Source: an uncultured Chloroflexota bacterium
GTDB taxonomy: Bacteria > Chloroflexota > Anaerolineae > Caldilineales > Caldilineaceae
DNA length: 35,925 nucleotides
Assembly: GCA_903858085.1 (NCBI GenBank)
Contig: CAIOHJ010000016.1
Span: 1-35,925 of the forward strand
Reading direction: 5' to 3'
The notes below the pieces were generated by a model. That model worked only from the letters and a program-made list of their open reading frames with translations. It had not been told where the DNA came from and made no database searches. Below, piece by piece: positions 27,705 to 35,842 of this stretch. Within the stretch, counting starts at the first letter, position 1, and each line of letters begins with the position of its first letter. Made by a program: the position numbers and the translations under genes.

Positions 27705-28445
27705 ATGCCCAAATCCAGCCACGAAGCACCCCAGCCCGACACCGCCACCATCCTGGTAGTCGACGATGAGCTGCACTACCGGCAGCTCATCGAACTCAAC
27801 CTGAACCTGCGCGGCTACACAGTCGTCACCGCCGAAAATGGCAACAGCGCCCTGACCCTGGCCGCCCAGTTTCCCCCGGACCTGGTGCTGCTCGACATCA
27901 TGCTGCCCGACCTCAATGGGTTCGAGGTCTGCCGACAGCTGCGCAAGTTCACCGATGCCCCGATCCTCATGCTGACCGCCCGCACCGACGAACGCGACCG
28001 GGTACGCGGCCTCGACTGGGGAGCTGACGATTACATCACCAAACCGTTCGGGGTTGCCGAACTGCTGGCCCGCGTGCGCGCACAGCTGCGCAGGGCTTCT
28101 TTCAAAACCCAAATCATCCAAGAATCGATCCAACAGATCGGCAGGCTCACCCTCGACCGCATCCGCCAGCAGGTCCTGTTGGATGGAAAAGAGATCGTTC
28201 TCACCCAGACCGAATACCGGCTGCTGGACACGCTGGCCCGGAATCTGGGCTACGTGGTCACCATCGCCGCCTTGGAAGAGAGCCTCTGGGGCAGCCAATC
28301 CGGCGACGGCGAACGCGCCATCCGCCAGACCATCTATCGCCTGCGCCAGAAATTGGAAAGCCCAGACTCTCCCCAACCCTTCATCCAGACACGTTCGGGT
28401 GTCGGGTACCTGCTGACCGCTCCCCCAAACGCCGACCCCTCCTGA
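27705..28445 (+). CDS. OmpR/PhoB-type response regulator
   Basis: The 246-residue protein has a receiver domain (residues 15-130) with acidic pair Asp20-Asp21, phosphorylation site Asp64 (LVLLDIMLPD), Thr91 and Lys113 (TKPFG), and a C-terminal winged-helix DNA-binding domain (about 145-242; RSGVGYLL). ATG 27705 is chosen by the GGAG at 27691-27694, which overlaps the kinase stop. It is the cognate partner of the kinase at 24569. Likely targets include nearby promoters, but no binding site can be assigned from sequence alone. Confidence 0.93.
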   Translation: MPKSSHEAPQPDTATILVVDDELHYRQLIELNLNLRGYTVVTAENGNSALTLAAQFPPDLVLLDIMLPDLNGFEVCRQLRKFTDAPILMLTARTDERDRVRGLDWGADDYITKPFGVAELLARVRAQLRRASFKTQIIQESIQQIGRLTLDRIRQQVLLDGKEIVLTQTEYRLLDTLARNLGYVVTIAALEESLWGSQSGDGERAIRQTIYRLRQKLESPDSPQPFIQTRSGVGYLLTAPPNADPS

Positions 28446-28453
28446 CAGCCCCA

Positions 28454-28471
28454 GAGGATCCCCCGATCCTC
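28454..28471 (+). terminator. Short hairpin after the two-component genes
   Basis: GAGGATC and GATCCTC pair around a CCCC loop, 8 bases after the response-regulator stop. The 7-bp stem is modest and no U-run follows directly. Confidence 0.45.
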
Positions 28472-28488
28472 CCCTCCAACTCCCAATT

Positions 28489-28552
28489 GTGACAATATTG
28501 TGATTTTTTTGTCATTTTTTGTGATTTTTTTGTGATTTTTGTGAACTACAAT
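28489..28552 (+). promoter_or_regulatory. Helically phased GTGA/T-tract array with a TACAAT element
   Basis: GTGA (once GTCA) begins at 28489, 28500, 28511, 28521, 28532 and 28541, spacings of 11, 11, 10, 11 and 9. The four T-tracts between them (28504-28510, 28515-28520, 28525-28531, 28536-28540) are centred about 10.5 bp apart, the geometry that gives stable DNA curvature. TACAAT (28547-28552) follows and could be a -10; no good -35 sits 17 bp before it. The array is upstream of the small membrane peptide and SpoVS genes and probably controls them. Confidence 0.6.
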
Positions 28553-28652
28553 AGATGCAAGATCAAACAATATTGGTTGTCTGATTTTTCAAAATGAATT
28601 AGTTCAGCGACAAACACAAAAAAACAGTCTACACAGCAGACAACACCGAAAG

Positions 28653-28787
28653 ATGGACAAAATGGACAAGGATGAATCGAACGGCTCCTTCTCTGCACTC
28701 TTTTGGATTGCGTTGGTGGTGGGGTTGGTAGGGTTGTTTGGAATCGTAGCCGTCGGGGTCGGGGCAATGGCAGGCGCAGGCGGCTAA
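28653..28787 (+). CDS. Small glycine-zipper membrane peptide, 44 residues
   Basis: The frame encodes a charged N terminus (MDKMDKDESNG) and one hydrophobic segment from about residue 13 to 40 with glycines at 24, 27, 30, 35, 37, 41 and 43. This small-residue spacing is typical of packed or oligomeric membrane helices. Codon use favours TTG, GTG, GGG and GTA, unlike the C-ending codons of neighbours. The ribosome-binding site is weak (GAAAG); a second ATG is at 28662. It ends 44 bases before the SpoVS gene and may share its transcript. I do not recognise a family. The long in-frame hydrophobic helix in an otherwise non-coding stretch supports a real gene, but the start signal does not. Confidence 0.5.
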   Translation: MDKMDKDESNGSFSALFWIALVVGLVGLFGIVAVGVGAMAGAGG

Positions 28788-28810
28788 ACTACATAGGCAG
28801 CTAAACTACA
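28782..28810. repeat. Direct repeat GCTAAACTACA before the SpoVS gene
   Basis: The 11-mer occurs at 28783-28793 and 28800-28810, 17 bp apart, each preceded by GGC-like sequence. The first copy contains the stop codon of the small peptide. It may be a small duplication or a paired binding site. Confidence 0.5.
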
Positions 28811-28831
28811 CAAGACAGGTAGGATTGCATC

Positions 28832-29152
28832 GTGGCAGCACTCATCAGAGTATCAACAGCTTCTCCTACACGCGCCGTAGCAGGCGCAATCGCCGGAATG
28901 ATGCGGGAACATGGAACAGCCGAGGTGCAGGCCATTGGCGCCGGCGCACTCAACCAGGCAATCAAGGCGTTGACCCTGGCCCGCACCTTCCTCGAAGCCG
29001 AGGAACGCGAAATTATGATGACCCCTAGTTTTATCGACGTCGAAGTAGAGGGCACGCTGAAGACGGCCATCCGGCTCAAGGTCTTCTGGATGCCTCTCCA
29101 ACAGCTCCATCCCAACGGCGCTGCAGCCCCCGCTTACACCCTGGCAGGCTGA
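28832..29152 (+). CDS. spoVS: SpoVS-family protein
   Basis: The 106-residue protein begins at GTG 28832 with AGGTAGG about 8 bases upstream. It keeps the SpoVS core: RVS...VAGAIAGMMREHG, AEVQAIGAGALNQAIKAL and a later PSFIDVEVEG...TAIRL. Bacillus SpoVS is about 86 residues, so there is a C-terminal extension of some 15-20 residues rich in Pro/Ala. SpoVS is a small nucleic-acid-binding (Alba-like) regulator that affects sporulation and septation in Bacillus. Homologues occur in bacteria not known to sporulate, where the role is unclear. Here it follows a tiny membrane peptide, under an AT-rich curved-DNA-like region. Confidence 0.9.
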   Translation: MAALIRVSTASPTRAVAGAIAGMMREHGTAEVQAIGAGALNQAIKALTLARTFLEAEEREIMMTPSFIDVEVEGTLKTAIRLKVFWMPLQQLHPNGAAAPAYTLAG

Positions 29153-29233
29153 CACACAAGGAGCCGCACTTCAGGCAGCAGCATCCCTTCCCCAAATGGT
29201 ATAACCAAAAACGGTGTAAAAAAACAGTGTAAA

Positions 29234-29267
29234 AAAAATGGCGGCAGCTTCAGCTGCCGCCATTTTT
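29234..29267. terminator. Bidirectional intrinsic terminator
   Basis: AAAAATGGCGGCAGC pairs perfectly with its complement around TTCA; A-runs and T-runs flank a GC-rich stem on both sides. It serves the SpoVS gene on plus and the permease gene on minus, whose stop is at 29274. Confidence 0.9.
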
Positions 29268-29273
29268 GCGCCT

Positions 29274-30302
29274 TCACATGCGCCGACGGCGCAAGATGTC
29301 CAGATAGACCGCCAGAATCACGATCAACCCCGTCACCACAAACTGCCACTCTTGCGGCACGTTCATGATGCGCAGGCCGTTGGTCAAGGTGCTGATGATA
29401 AACGCGCCGATGATCGTCCCCAAGATGGTCCCCTGCCCCCCGCTCAGCGACGTGCCCCCGATCACCACCGCTGCGATCGCATCCAGCTCGTACCCGACCC
29501 CCAGCGCTGGCTGGGCTGAGTTGAGACGAGAAGCAATCATCACCCCGGCCAGCCCGCTGAAGGTGCCCCCCAATGCATAGACCGCCGTCTTCCAGCCGGC
29601 TACCCCCACCCCCGAAAGCCGGGTGGCCTCTTCGTTGCTCCCGATGGCAACCGTGTACCGCCCCAACACTGTCTTGGCCAGGACAAACGCCGCGACCAGC
29701 GCGGCCACAAACAGGATCAAAACCGCATTGGGCAGGTTGAAATCAGGAGCCACCGGCGCAAGCAGCGGCGACAAAATCGACCCCATCATCAGCTGGCGAA
29801 AGACCGGCACATCGTTGAAGTAGATCGGTTTGATCGTGCCGGTCTCCAGCGTCGACAACACCAGCGCCAGCCCACGCGCCACCATCATCATGCCCAGCGT
29901 GGCAATAAAGGGCGGCACCCGCATGCGCGAGATGATCAGCCCGTTGATCAACCCCGCCACACTGCCGGTCAGCACCCCAATCAAAATCCCCAACGGCACC
30001 GGCCAGCCCGCCAGAGAGACCGTCAACCCTGTCATCACCGCCGACAGCGTCATCACCGTCCCTACCGACAGATCGATGCCAGCTGTGACAATGACAAAGG
30101 TCACCCCCAATGCCAGGACCCCATTGACCGCCGTCGCCAGCAAAATTCCGACAATGTTCTCGGGGGTCGCAAAAAACGGACTCAAAAACGAAAAGACGGC
30201 AAAGATGACAATCAGGGCAGCAAAGGCCAACAACTTCTGCGCTGCATTAGAGCGCAAAATCGGCTGCCGAGGGGCACTGAAGACTTTTTCTGCTGTAGCC
30301 AT
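29274..30302 (-). CDS. Ribose-type sugar ABC transporter permease (RbsC family)
   Basis: The 342-residue membrane protein has about eight to ten hydrophobic segments and the RbsC-family hallmarks TAGIDLSVG near residue 75 and GTSLSGGQGT near 280. It would form a homodimeric channel with the double ATPase encoded 11 bases upstream. A GGGAGAAG site overlaps the end of that gene. It is the last gene of the minus-strand importer operon, terminated at 29234-29267. The family imports pentoses, hexoses and related compounds such as xylose, ribose and inositol. Confidence 0.92.
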   Translation of the reverse strand: MATAEKVFSAPRQPILRSNAAQKLLAFAALIVIFAVFSFLSPFFATPENIVGILLATAVNGVLALGVTFVIVTAGIDLSVGTVMTLSAVMTGLTVSLAGWPVPLGILIGVLTGSVAGLINGLIISRMRVPPFIATLGMMMVARGLALVLSTLETGTIKPIYFNDVPVFRQLMMGSILSPLLAPVAPDFNLPNAVLILFVAALVAAFVLAKTVLGRYTVAIGSNEEATRLSGVGVAGWKTAVYALGGTFSGLAGVMIASRLNSAQPALGVGYELDAIAAVVIGGTSLSGGQGTILGTIIGAFIISTLTNGLRIMNVPQEWQFVVTGLIVILAVYLDILRRRRM

Positions 30303-30313
30303 TCTGCTTCTCC

Positions 30314-31864
30314 CTAACGAACCTCTGCCTTGGCGGCAAAAGAATTTTCTGTCGCGGCCACCATCCCGCTGCGCTGAGTGGCCAGCCGCATGATCTTTTC
30401 CTGTGTTGCTTCCGCAGCAGACAGTTCACCGGTGATCCGCCCCTCGCACATCACCACAATCCGATGGCTCATGCGCAGGATCTCCGGCAGCTCAGAGGAG
30501 ATCATGAGGATGGATTTGCCAGCATGCGCCAGTTCGTTGAGCAGACGGTAAATTTCACTTTTGGCACCGACATCGATGCCGCGCGTGGGCTCGTCGAAGA
30601 TTAAAATTTCCGTGTCCGCAGTCAGCCACTTGCCAATGACCACCTTCTGCTGGTTGCCGCCAGAAAGGTTGCGCACCAACTGCTGGATCCCTGGGGTCTT
30701 GATCGACAACAGGTCGACATAGCGGCTGGCAATCGAACGCACCTTGCTGTCGTCGACAACCCCCAACGACCCCACAAATTGCTCAAACGAGGCCAGCGCA
30801 ATGTTGGCCTCAACACTCAGCCCCACCGCCAGGCCATACCGCTTGCGATCTTCCGAAAGATACCCGATCCCATGCCGCACCGCATCGCGCGGGCTCTGGA
30901 TCGCAGTCCGGATCCCTTTTACAAAAATTTCGCCGGAATCGATCGGATCCGCCCCAAAGATCGCACGCGCCACTTCGGTGCGCCCTGCCCCCATCAGACC
31001 GGCAAATCCCAAAATTTCCCCTTTTTTCAACACAAAGCTGACATCCCGGATCGCCGTGCCCCGGTTCAACCCGCGCACCGCCAGCACCACAGCCTGCTCC
31101 GGCTGCTCAGGAACCTCGGGCGACGATTCGTAGATGGCACGCCCCACCATCATGCCGATGATCTGGTCGATGGTCACCGCTTTCGCATCCACCGTATCCA
31201 CATAGTGCCCATCCCGCATCACCGTGATCCGGTCAGAAATCTGCTTGAGCTCTTCCAACCGGTGCGAAATGTAGACGATCCCCACCCCTTTGCTGCGCAG
31301 CTGACGAATGATCCGAAAAAGTTCGTCGATCTCTGACTCGGTCAACGCCGCTGTAGGCTCGTCCATGATCAACACCTGAGAGTTGAACGAAAGCGCCTTG
31401 GCGATCTCCACCATCTGTTGTTTGGCCACCGTCAACTCCGCAGCCAGCGTGCGCGGGTCAAGACGCAGATGCATCGAATCAAACAAGGCCTGGGTCTGCG
31501 CGTTGATCTTGGCCTCGTCCAACATAAAACGCAGCGGCTGCCGCGGCTCACGCCCCACAAAGACGTTCTGCGCCAACGTCAAATGGTTCATCAAGTTCAA
31601 CTCTTGATGGATCATGCTGATCCCAAGATGCTGCGCCGCACGGGGGGAGCTGATCTCCACTTCCTTGCCCTGATAGCGAACCGAACCGGCATCTTTCGAA
31701 TAAATCCCAGACAGGATCTTCATCAACGTCGACTTGCCAGCCCCGTTCTCCCCCACCAAGGCGTGCACCTCGCCAGCACGCAACTCAAATTGCGCCTGGC
31801 TCAAGGCATGCACGCCGGGGAAAGACTTTTCAATCCCCGCCATCTTGAGCAAAAGATCCCCCAT
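30314..31864 (-). CDS. Ribose-type sugar ABC transporter ATPase, two fused nucleotide-binding domains (RbsA/MglA family)
   Basis: ATG 31864, behind AGGAAGGGG, gives 516 residues; an in-frame TTG at 31885 is less likely. The first half has a full Walker A (GENGAGKST, 38-46) and Walker B (LIMDEPTAAL). The second half has a degenerate Walker A (GLMGAGRTE) but a good signature (LSGGNQQ) and Walker B (LIFDEPTRGID). This asymmetry is normal for the RbsA family. It powers the permease encoded next. A hairpin separates it from the upstream binding-protein gene. Confidence 0.93.
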   Translation of the reverse strand: MGDLLLKMAGIEKSFPGVHALSQAQFELRAGEVHALVGENGAGKSTLMKILSGIYSKDAGSVRYQGKEVEISSPRAAQHLGISMIHQELNLMNHLTLAQNVFVGREPRQPLRFMLDEAKINAQTQALFDSMHLRLDPRTLAAELTVAKQQMVEIAKALSFNSQVLIMDEPTAALTESEIDELFRIIRQLRSKGVGIVYISHRLEELKQISDRITVMRDGHYVDTVDAKAVTIDQIIGMMVGRAIYESSPEVPEQPEQAVVLAVRGLNRGTAIRDVSFVLKKGEILGFAGLMGAGRTEVARAIFGADPIDSGEIFVKGIRTAIQSPRDAVRHGIGYLSEDRKRYGLAVGLSVEANIALASFEQFVGSLGVVDDSKVRSIASRYVDLLSIKTPGIQQLVRNLSGGNQQKVVIGKWLTADTEILIFDEPTRGIDVGAKSEIYRLLNELAHAGKSILMISSELPEILRMSHRIVVMCEGRITGELSAAEATQEKIMRLATQRSGMVAATENSFAAKAEVR

Positions 31865-31887
31865 GCGTTGCCCCCTTCCTGCCAAAC

Positions 31888-31918
31888 GGCCAGGAAGAGG
31901 GAGTCCCCCTTCCTGGCC
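31888..31918 (-). terminator. Hairpin between binding-protein and ATPase genes
   Basis: GGCCAGGAAG and CTTCCTGGCC pair perfectly, with a further GGG/CCC inside. It is placed like the hairpin at 9152-9191 in the other importer operon and probably lowers or processes read-through into the ATPase gene. Confidence 0.6.
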
Positions 31919-31942
31919 GCCAACTTCACCCGCTACACACGC

Positions 31943-32959
31943 TTACTGGTAGAGCAGCGCTGCAATCTCTTCCGAGTCCATGTTGCTGGCATCGTACCAG
32001 AAGAACCCAGTATCGATCACCTTTTCAACTTCTTCGCCGTTGATGGCCTTGACCGCCGCCTCGACACATTTGTAGCCGATGCCGATCGGGTTCTGCGTGA
32101 TGGCACCCGCCATCGCCCCCGAACGTACGGCGTCCATCTGCTGCTGGCCAGAGTCATAGCCGATGACAACGATCTCCCCCACTTTGCCCAGCTCCGTCAC
32201 GGCATTCAACACGCCGATCGCCGACCCTTCGTTGGCCCCAAAGTAGCCCTTCAGCTCTGGATTGGCCTGAATGACCGCCTTGGCCAGATCGGTGGACTTC
32301 AGGTGGTCGCCCGCGCCGTAGTCAACGTTGACGATCTCGATGTCAGGGTACGCCTCGGCAATGCGGTTGGTGAAGCCGTCGCGACGGTCGATCCCCGTGC
32401 GGCTGGTCTGGTCGTGCACCAACACTGCAATCTGCCCAGCACCGCCGATCAGCTCCGCCATCTTGTCGGCAGCCAGCGCAGCAGCCGCCAGGTTGTCCGT
32501 CGCCGCTGTGGCAACCGGAATGTCGCTGTCTACACCAGAGTCAAAGCCGACCACCGGAATGCCACGCGAATTGGCCTCCTCCAGCAGCGGAATGGCAGCC
32601 TGCGTGTCCAGGGCAGCAAAACAGATGGCAGCCGGGTTCTTCGCCAGTGCTGCCTCCAACATCTCGATCTGCTTGTCCACCTCAGACTCGGTGGCCGGGC
32701 CCTCAAAGGTGATGTCGACGTTGTAGTCGGCAGCAGCCTGGTCAGAACCCAACTTCACCGCCTGCCAGAACTGGTGCTGGAAGCCCTTGGAGATGACCGG
32801 AATGTACGGCTTCTCCGCCGCTGCCTCTTCCGCCGGCGCTGCCTCGGTCGCAGCAGCCTCCTCAGCTGCCGGCGCCGCTGCCGGTGCTGCCACGCATGCG
32901 CTGACCAGAGACCCGATCAGCAGCAGGCCCAGCACCATCACAATACGGTAGTTCTTCAT
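31943..32959 (-). CDS. Ribose-type sugar ABC transporter substrate-binding lipoprotein (periplasmic binding protein family 4)
   Basis: The 338-residue product has a lipoprotein signal peptide (MKNYR, hydrophobic core, LVSAC with Cys22), then an Ala/Glu/Pro-rich linker of about 25 residues and a RbsB-like sugar-binding body (SKGFQHQFWQAVKLG, VVGFDSGVDS, GYFGANEGSAIGV, VVIGYDSG). AGGAGA precedes the ATG. The promoter at 33113-33141 and a small leader hairpin lie upstream. It delivers a sugar to the permease and ATPase encoded downstream. Phe and Trp residues early in the body are typical for stacking on the sugar ring; the ligand itself is not determinable. Confidence 0.92.
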   Translation of the reverse strand: MKNYRIVMVLGLLLIGSLVSACVAAPAAAPAAEEAAATEAAPAEEAAAEKPYIPVISKGFQHQFWQAVKLGSDQAAADYNVDITFEGPATESEVDKQIEMLEAALAKNPAAICFAALDTQAAIPLLEEANSRGIPVVGFDSGVDSDIPVATAATDNLAAAALAADKMAELIGGAGQIAVLVHDQTSRTGIDRRDGFTNRIAEAYPDIEIVNVDYGAGDHLKSTDLAKAVIQANPELKGYFGANEGSAIGVLNAVTELGKVGEIVVIGYDSGQQQMDAVRSGAMAGAITQNPIGIGYKCVEAAVKAINGEEVEKVIDTGFFWYDASNMDSEEIAALLYQ

Positions 32960-32991
32960 GGGAGATTCTCCTTTGAATAGAATGTATTGAC

Positions 32992-33010
32992 CAACTCCTT
33001 GTTGGAGTTG
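32992..33010 (-). promoter_or_regulatory. Leader hairpin before the binding-protein gene
   Basis: CAACTCC and GGAGTTG pair over 7 bp around five bases, about 32 bases before the ATG at 32959. A role in message stability or translation is possible. Confidence 0.35.
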
Positions 33011-33112
33011 ACGACTTGATCCAGAGACACCAACATCGTCCTTCCCCTGCAGCGCTTGCCAGACAGAAAAACCGAACCGGTGTCTTCCAACTTTTACGTC
33101 CGTATCGCCTTC

Positions 33113-33141
33113 ACTCTACTCGATCGTAGCATCCCTGTCAA
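33113..33141 (-). promoter_or_regulatory. Promoter of the ribose-type importer genes
   Basis: On the minus strand TTGACA (33141-33136) is followed after 17 bp by TAGAGT (33118-33113). The start should lie near 33106, leaving a leader of about 147 bases. Hexamers and spacing equal those of the promoter at 7304-7332. Confidence 0.65.
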
Positions 33142-33222
33142 CTTGCCAGCCAAGACAAGGAGGGCAGAAAGTATTTTCCCCGCACGGATCGATGACGCGC
33201 ACGCCGGATGCAGCCAGCACAC

Positions 33223-34269
<1,047 letters not shown>

Positions 34270-34314
34270 CGTTTGCTCCCTCTTCATAGATCCACCCAAT
34301 ACCCTACAAGACGG

Positions 34315-35361
34315 TCACGATTGAACAATGACGCCCGCTTCATCCCAGAGATCGCGCCAGTCCTGGCCCGCTTTCCACAAAAACACTTGCCCCTTGATCA
34401 GCCGACAGTTGCGGTCCAGGGCCGCGATCGCCTGCATCTCCGCCGCAGAGAGCGGGTCGGACAGAACAGCTTGTAGATTGGCCAGGTAGTTGCGCCGGTT
34501 GGTCGAAAAGGGGATCGGCGTCTGCCCACGCTGCACAGCCCACTTGACACAGATGACTGCCGGATGCACCCCGTGTCTGCGAGCAATCTCCACCACCACC
34601 GGGTCTTCGATATCGACCGAATCTTCAGGCGTACGGTCTCGGTCGGGCCGGGCCGGCGAACCGATCGGGCTGTAGCCGATGGGCTCGATCCCGTGGCGGC
34701 GCACATAGTCGAAGAGCTCGGGCTGCTGAAAATGGGGGTGCAGCTCCATTTCATTGGCCGCCGGCTGGATACGTGCCTCCTGCAGCAGCAACTCCAGCTT
34801 GGGAATCGTCATGTTGGAGGTGCCGATGTGGCGCACCAACCCCTGGTCGACCAGCTTTTCCAGCTGGCGCCAGGTTTGCATAAAACGGAGATGGCTGTAA
34901 GGTCGGGCGTGCAGATCGCGCGAAGAAACGTCGACCCCCGGCGCGTGATGGTTGGGAAACGGCCAGTGGACCAGGTACAGATCCAGATACTCCATCTGCA
35001 AAGCACGCAGCGACTGCAAAAAGGCTGGAATGACCTCCGCCTCAGCATGTCTGTCGTTCCACAGCTTGGAGGTAATCCACAGCTCCTCACGCCGTACCCC
35101 CCCTGCCATCACCTGCTGCAACACCGGCCCGATCAGATGCTCGTTGCCATAGACGGCGGCACAGTCAAAGTGACGATAACCGACCGCCGCCGCGCCCCCA
35201 ACTGCTGCAGCCACCGCTTCCCCCGAGACACTGTCTGACCCAAAGGTGCCCAGCCCAATCGCCGGCATCGACATCCCCGTAAACAACAACCGCTGTGGAA
35301 CGCGCCGCGGGTCCACCCCCTCCGCCGCAGGCTGCCAACCCGACGAGTTCACACGAGCCAT
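34315..35361 (-). CDS. Aldo/keto reductase
   Basis: ATG 35361, behind AAGGGAGA, gives 348 residues. The catalytic tetrad is complete: Asp66, Tyr71 (DCAAVYGNE), Lys99 (TSKLWND) and His132 (LVHWPF). A C-terminal FSTNRRNYLANL stretch fits the NADPH-binding region. The family reduces aldehydes and sugars such as xylose to alcohols with NADPH. With the adjacent zinc dehydrogenase it could make an oxido-reductive pair, reducing an aldose to a polyol that is then oxidised to a ketose. That pathway is inference from gene order. Confidence 0.87.
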   Translation of the reverse strand: MARVNSSGWQPAAEGVDPRRVPQRLLFTGMSMPAIGLGTFGSDSVSGEAVAAAVGGAAAVGYRHFDCAAVYGNEHLIGPVLQQVMAGGVRREELWITSKLWNDRHAEAEVIPAFLQSLRALQMEYLDLYLVHWPFPNHHAPGVDVSSRDLHARPYSHLRFMQTWRQLEKLVDQGLVRHIGTSNMTIPKLELLLQEARIQPAANEMELHPHFQQPELFDYVRRHGIEPIGYSPIGSPARPDRDRTPEDSVDIEDPVVVEIARRHGVHPAVICVKWAVQRGQTPIPFSTNRRNYLANLQAVLSDPLSAAEMQAIAALDRNCRLIKGQVFLWKAGQDWRDLWDEAGVIVQS

Positions 35362-35404
35362 ACAGTGTTCTCCCTTTTCTCTCCCCATAGACCGATAGTT
35401 TTCA

Positions 35405-35430
35405 AAATGGTAAAATACCTTGTACCATTT
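35405..35430. promoter_or_regulatory. Inverted repeat AAATGGTA/TACCATTT, candidate operator
   Basis: Two perfect 8-bp half-sites are separated by 10 bp, about 45 bases upstream of the aldo/keto reductase start. Spacing of about 18 bp centre to centre suits a dimeric regulator binding two helical turns apart. Confidence 0.45.
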
Positions 35431-35510
35431 GTCCAAAAAAAGACCCCCCTCCCCGTTTTGAAGAGTGCGGTTCAAAGTTTTGCGGAAAGAGTGTTGAGAG
35501 AGGGCAGGAG

Positions 35511-35527
35511 CCGCCCCATCGGGGCGG
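35511..35527. repeat. Short GC palindrome, copy 1
   Basis: CCGCCCCATCGGGGCGG forms a 7-bp stem with a three-base ATC loop. Copies 2 and 3 share the CGCCCCATCGGGG core. The placement resembles REP-type extragenic palindromes. Confidence 0.65.
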
Positions 35528-35555
35528 ATGAATTTAGGGGAGGGCACGCACGCCC

Positions 35556-35570
35556 CGCCCCATCGGGGCG
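35556..35570. repeat. Short GC palindrome, copy 2
   Basis: CGCCCCATCGGGGCG, the same core as at 35511-35527, lies 45 bases further on in the same orientation. Confidence 0.65.
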
Positions 35571-35638
35571 CTAAACAAACCAGGCCAATGCCGGGGAGAC
35601 CCTGAACGACTCCTGCGCCGAATGGCTCAACTCCCAGC

Positions 35639-35842
35639 TCAGAGCCCCGACCGTCAGGGAGGGTTCTTCGACGTTCTCACTTCAAAAGCCTGCCCAGGGC
35701 CCTGACTGTACGGGAGGGTTCTTCTACACGCCAGCGCACACTTCGTAGGGGCGGCGATCCGCCTGTCGTGCAGCAACAAGGTGCACCGATTGCGGAGAAA
35801 TGCAAGAAAGAGAAAGACCCTCCCTTACGGTCGGGGCTCTGA
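35639..35842. repeat. About 200-bp segment bounded by inverted repeats, with an internal related copy
   Basis: TCAGAGCCCCGACCGT plus CAGGGAGGGT (from 35639) reappears inverted near 35815-35842, with one mismatch in the first 25 or so bases. A diverged direct copy (GGCCCTGACTGTACGGGAGG) lies near 35698-35724. No transposase is present, so this could be a MITE-like element or a cluster of dispersed extragenic repeats. Confidence 0.55.

Larger units (their letters stand above)
35362..35824. other. Repeat-rich non-coding region
   Basis: The stretch upstream of the aldo/keto reductase carries an inverted repeat (35405-35430), GC palindromes (35511-35527, 35556-35570) and a set of longer related repeats (35639-35842). 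I find no gene with supporting start signals. The A/T-rich part near 35390-35440 is where the promoter of the reductase should lie, but no clear -35/-10 pair stands out. Confidence 0.55.

Noticed and set aside
28489..28544. TGTGA repeats read as CRP sites
   Set aside because: All copies face the same way and none has the opposing TCACA half-site at 6 bp; helical phasing of T-tracts explains the pattern better.
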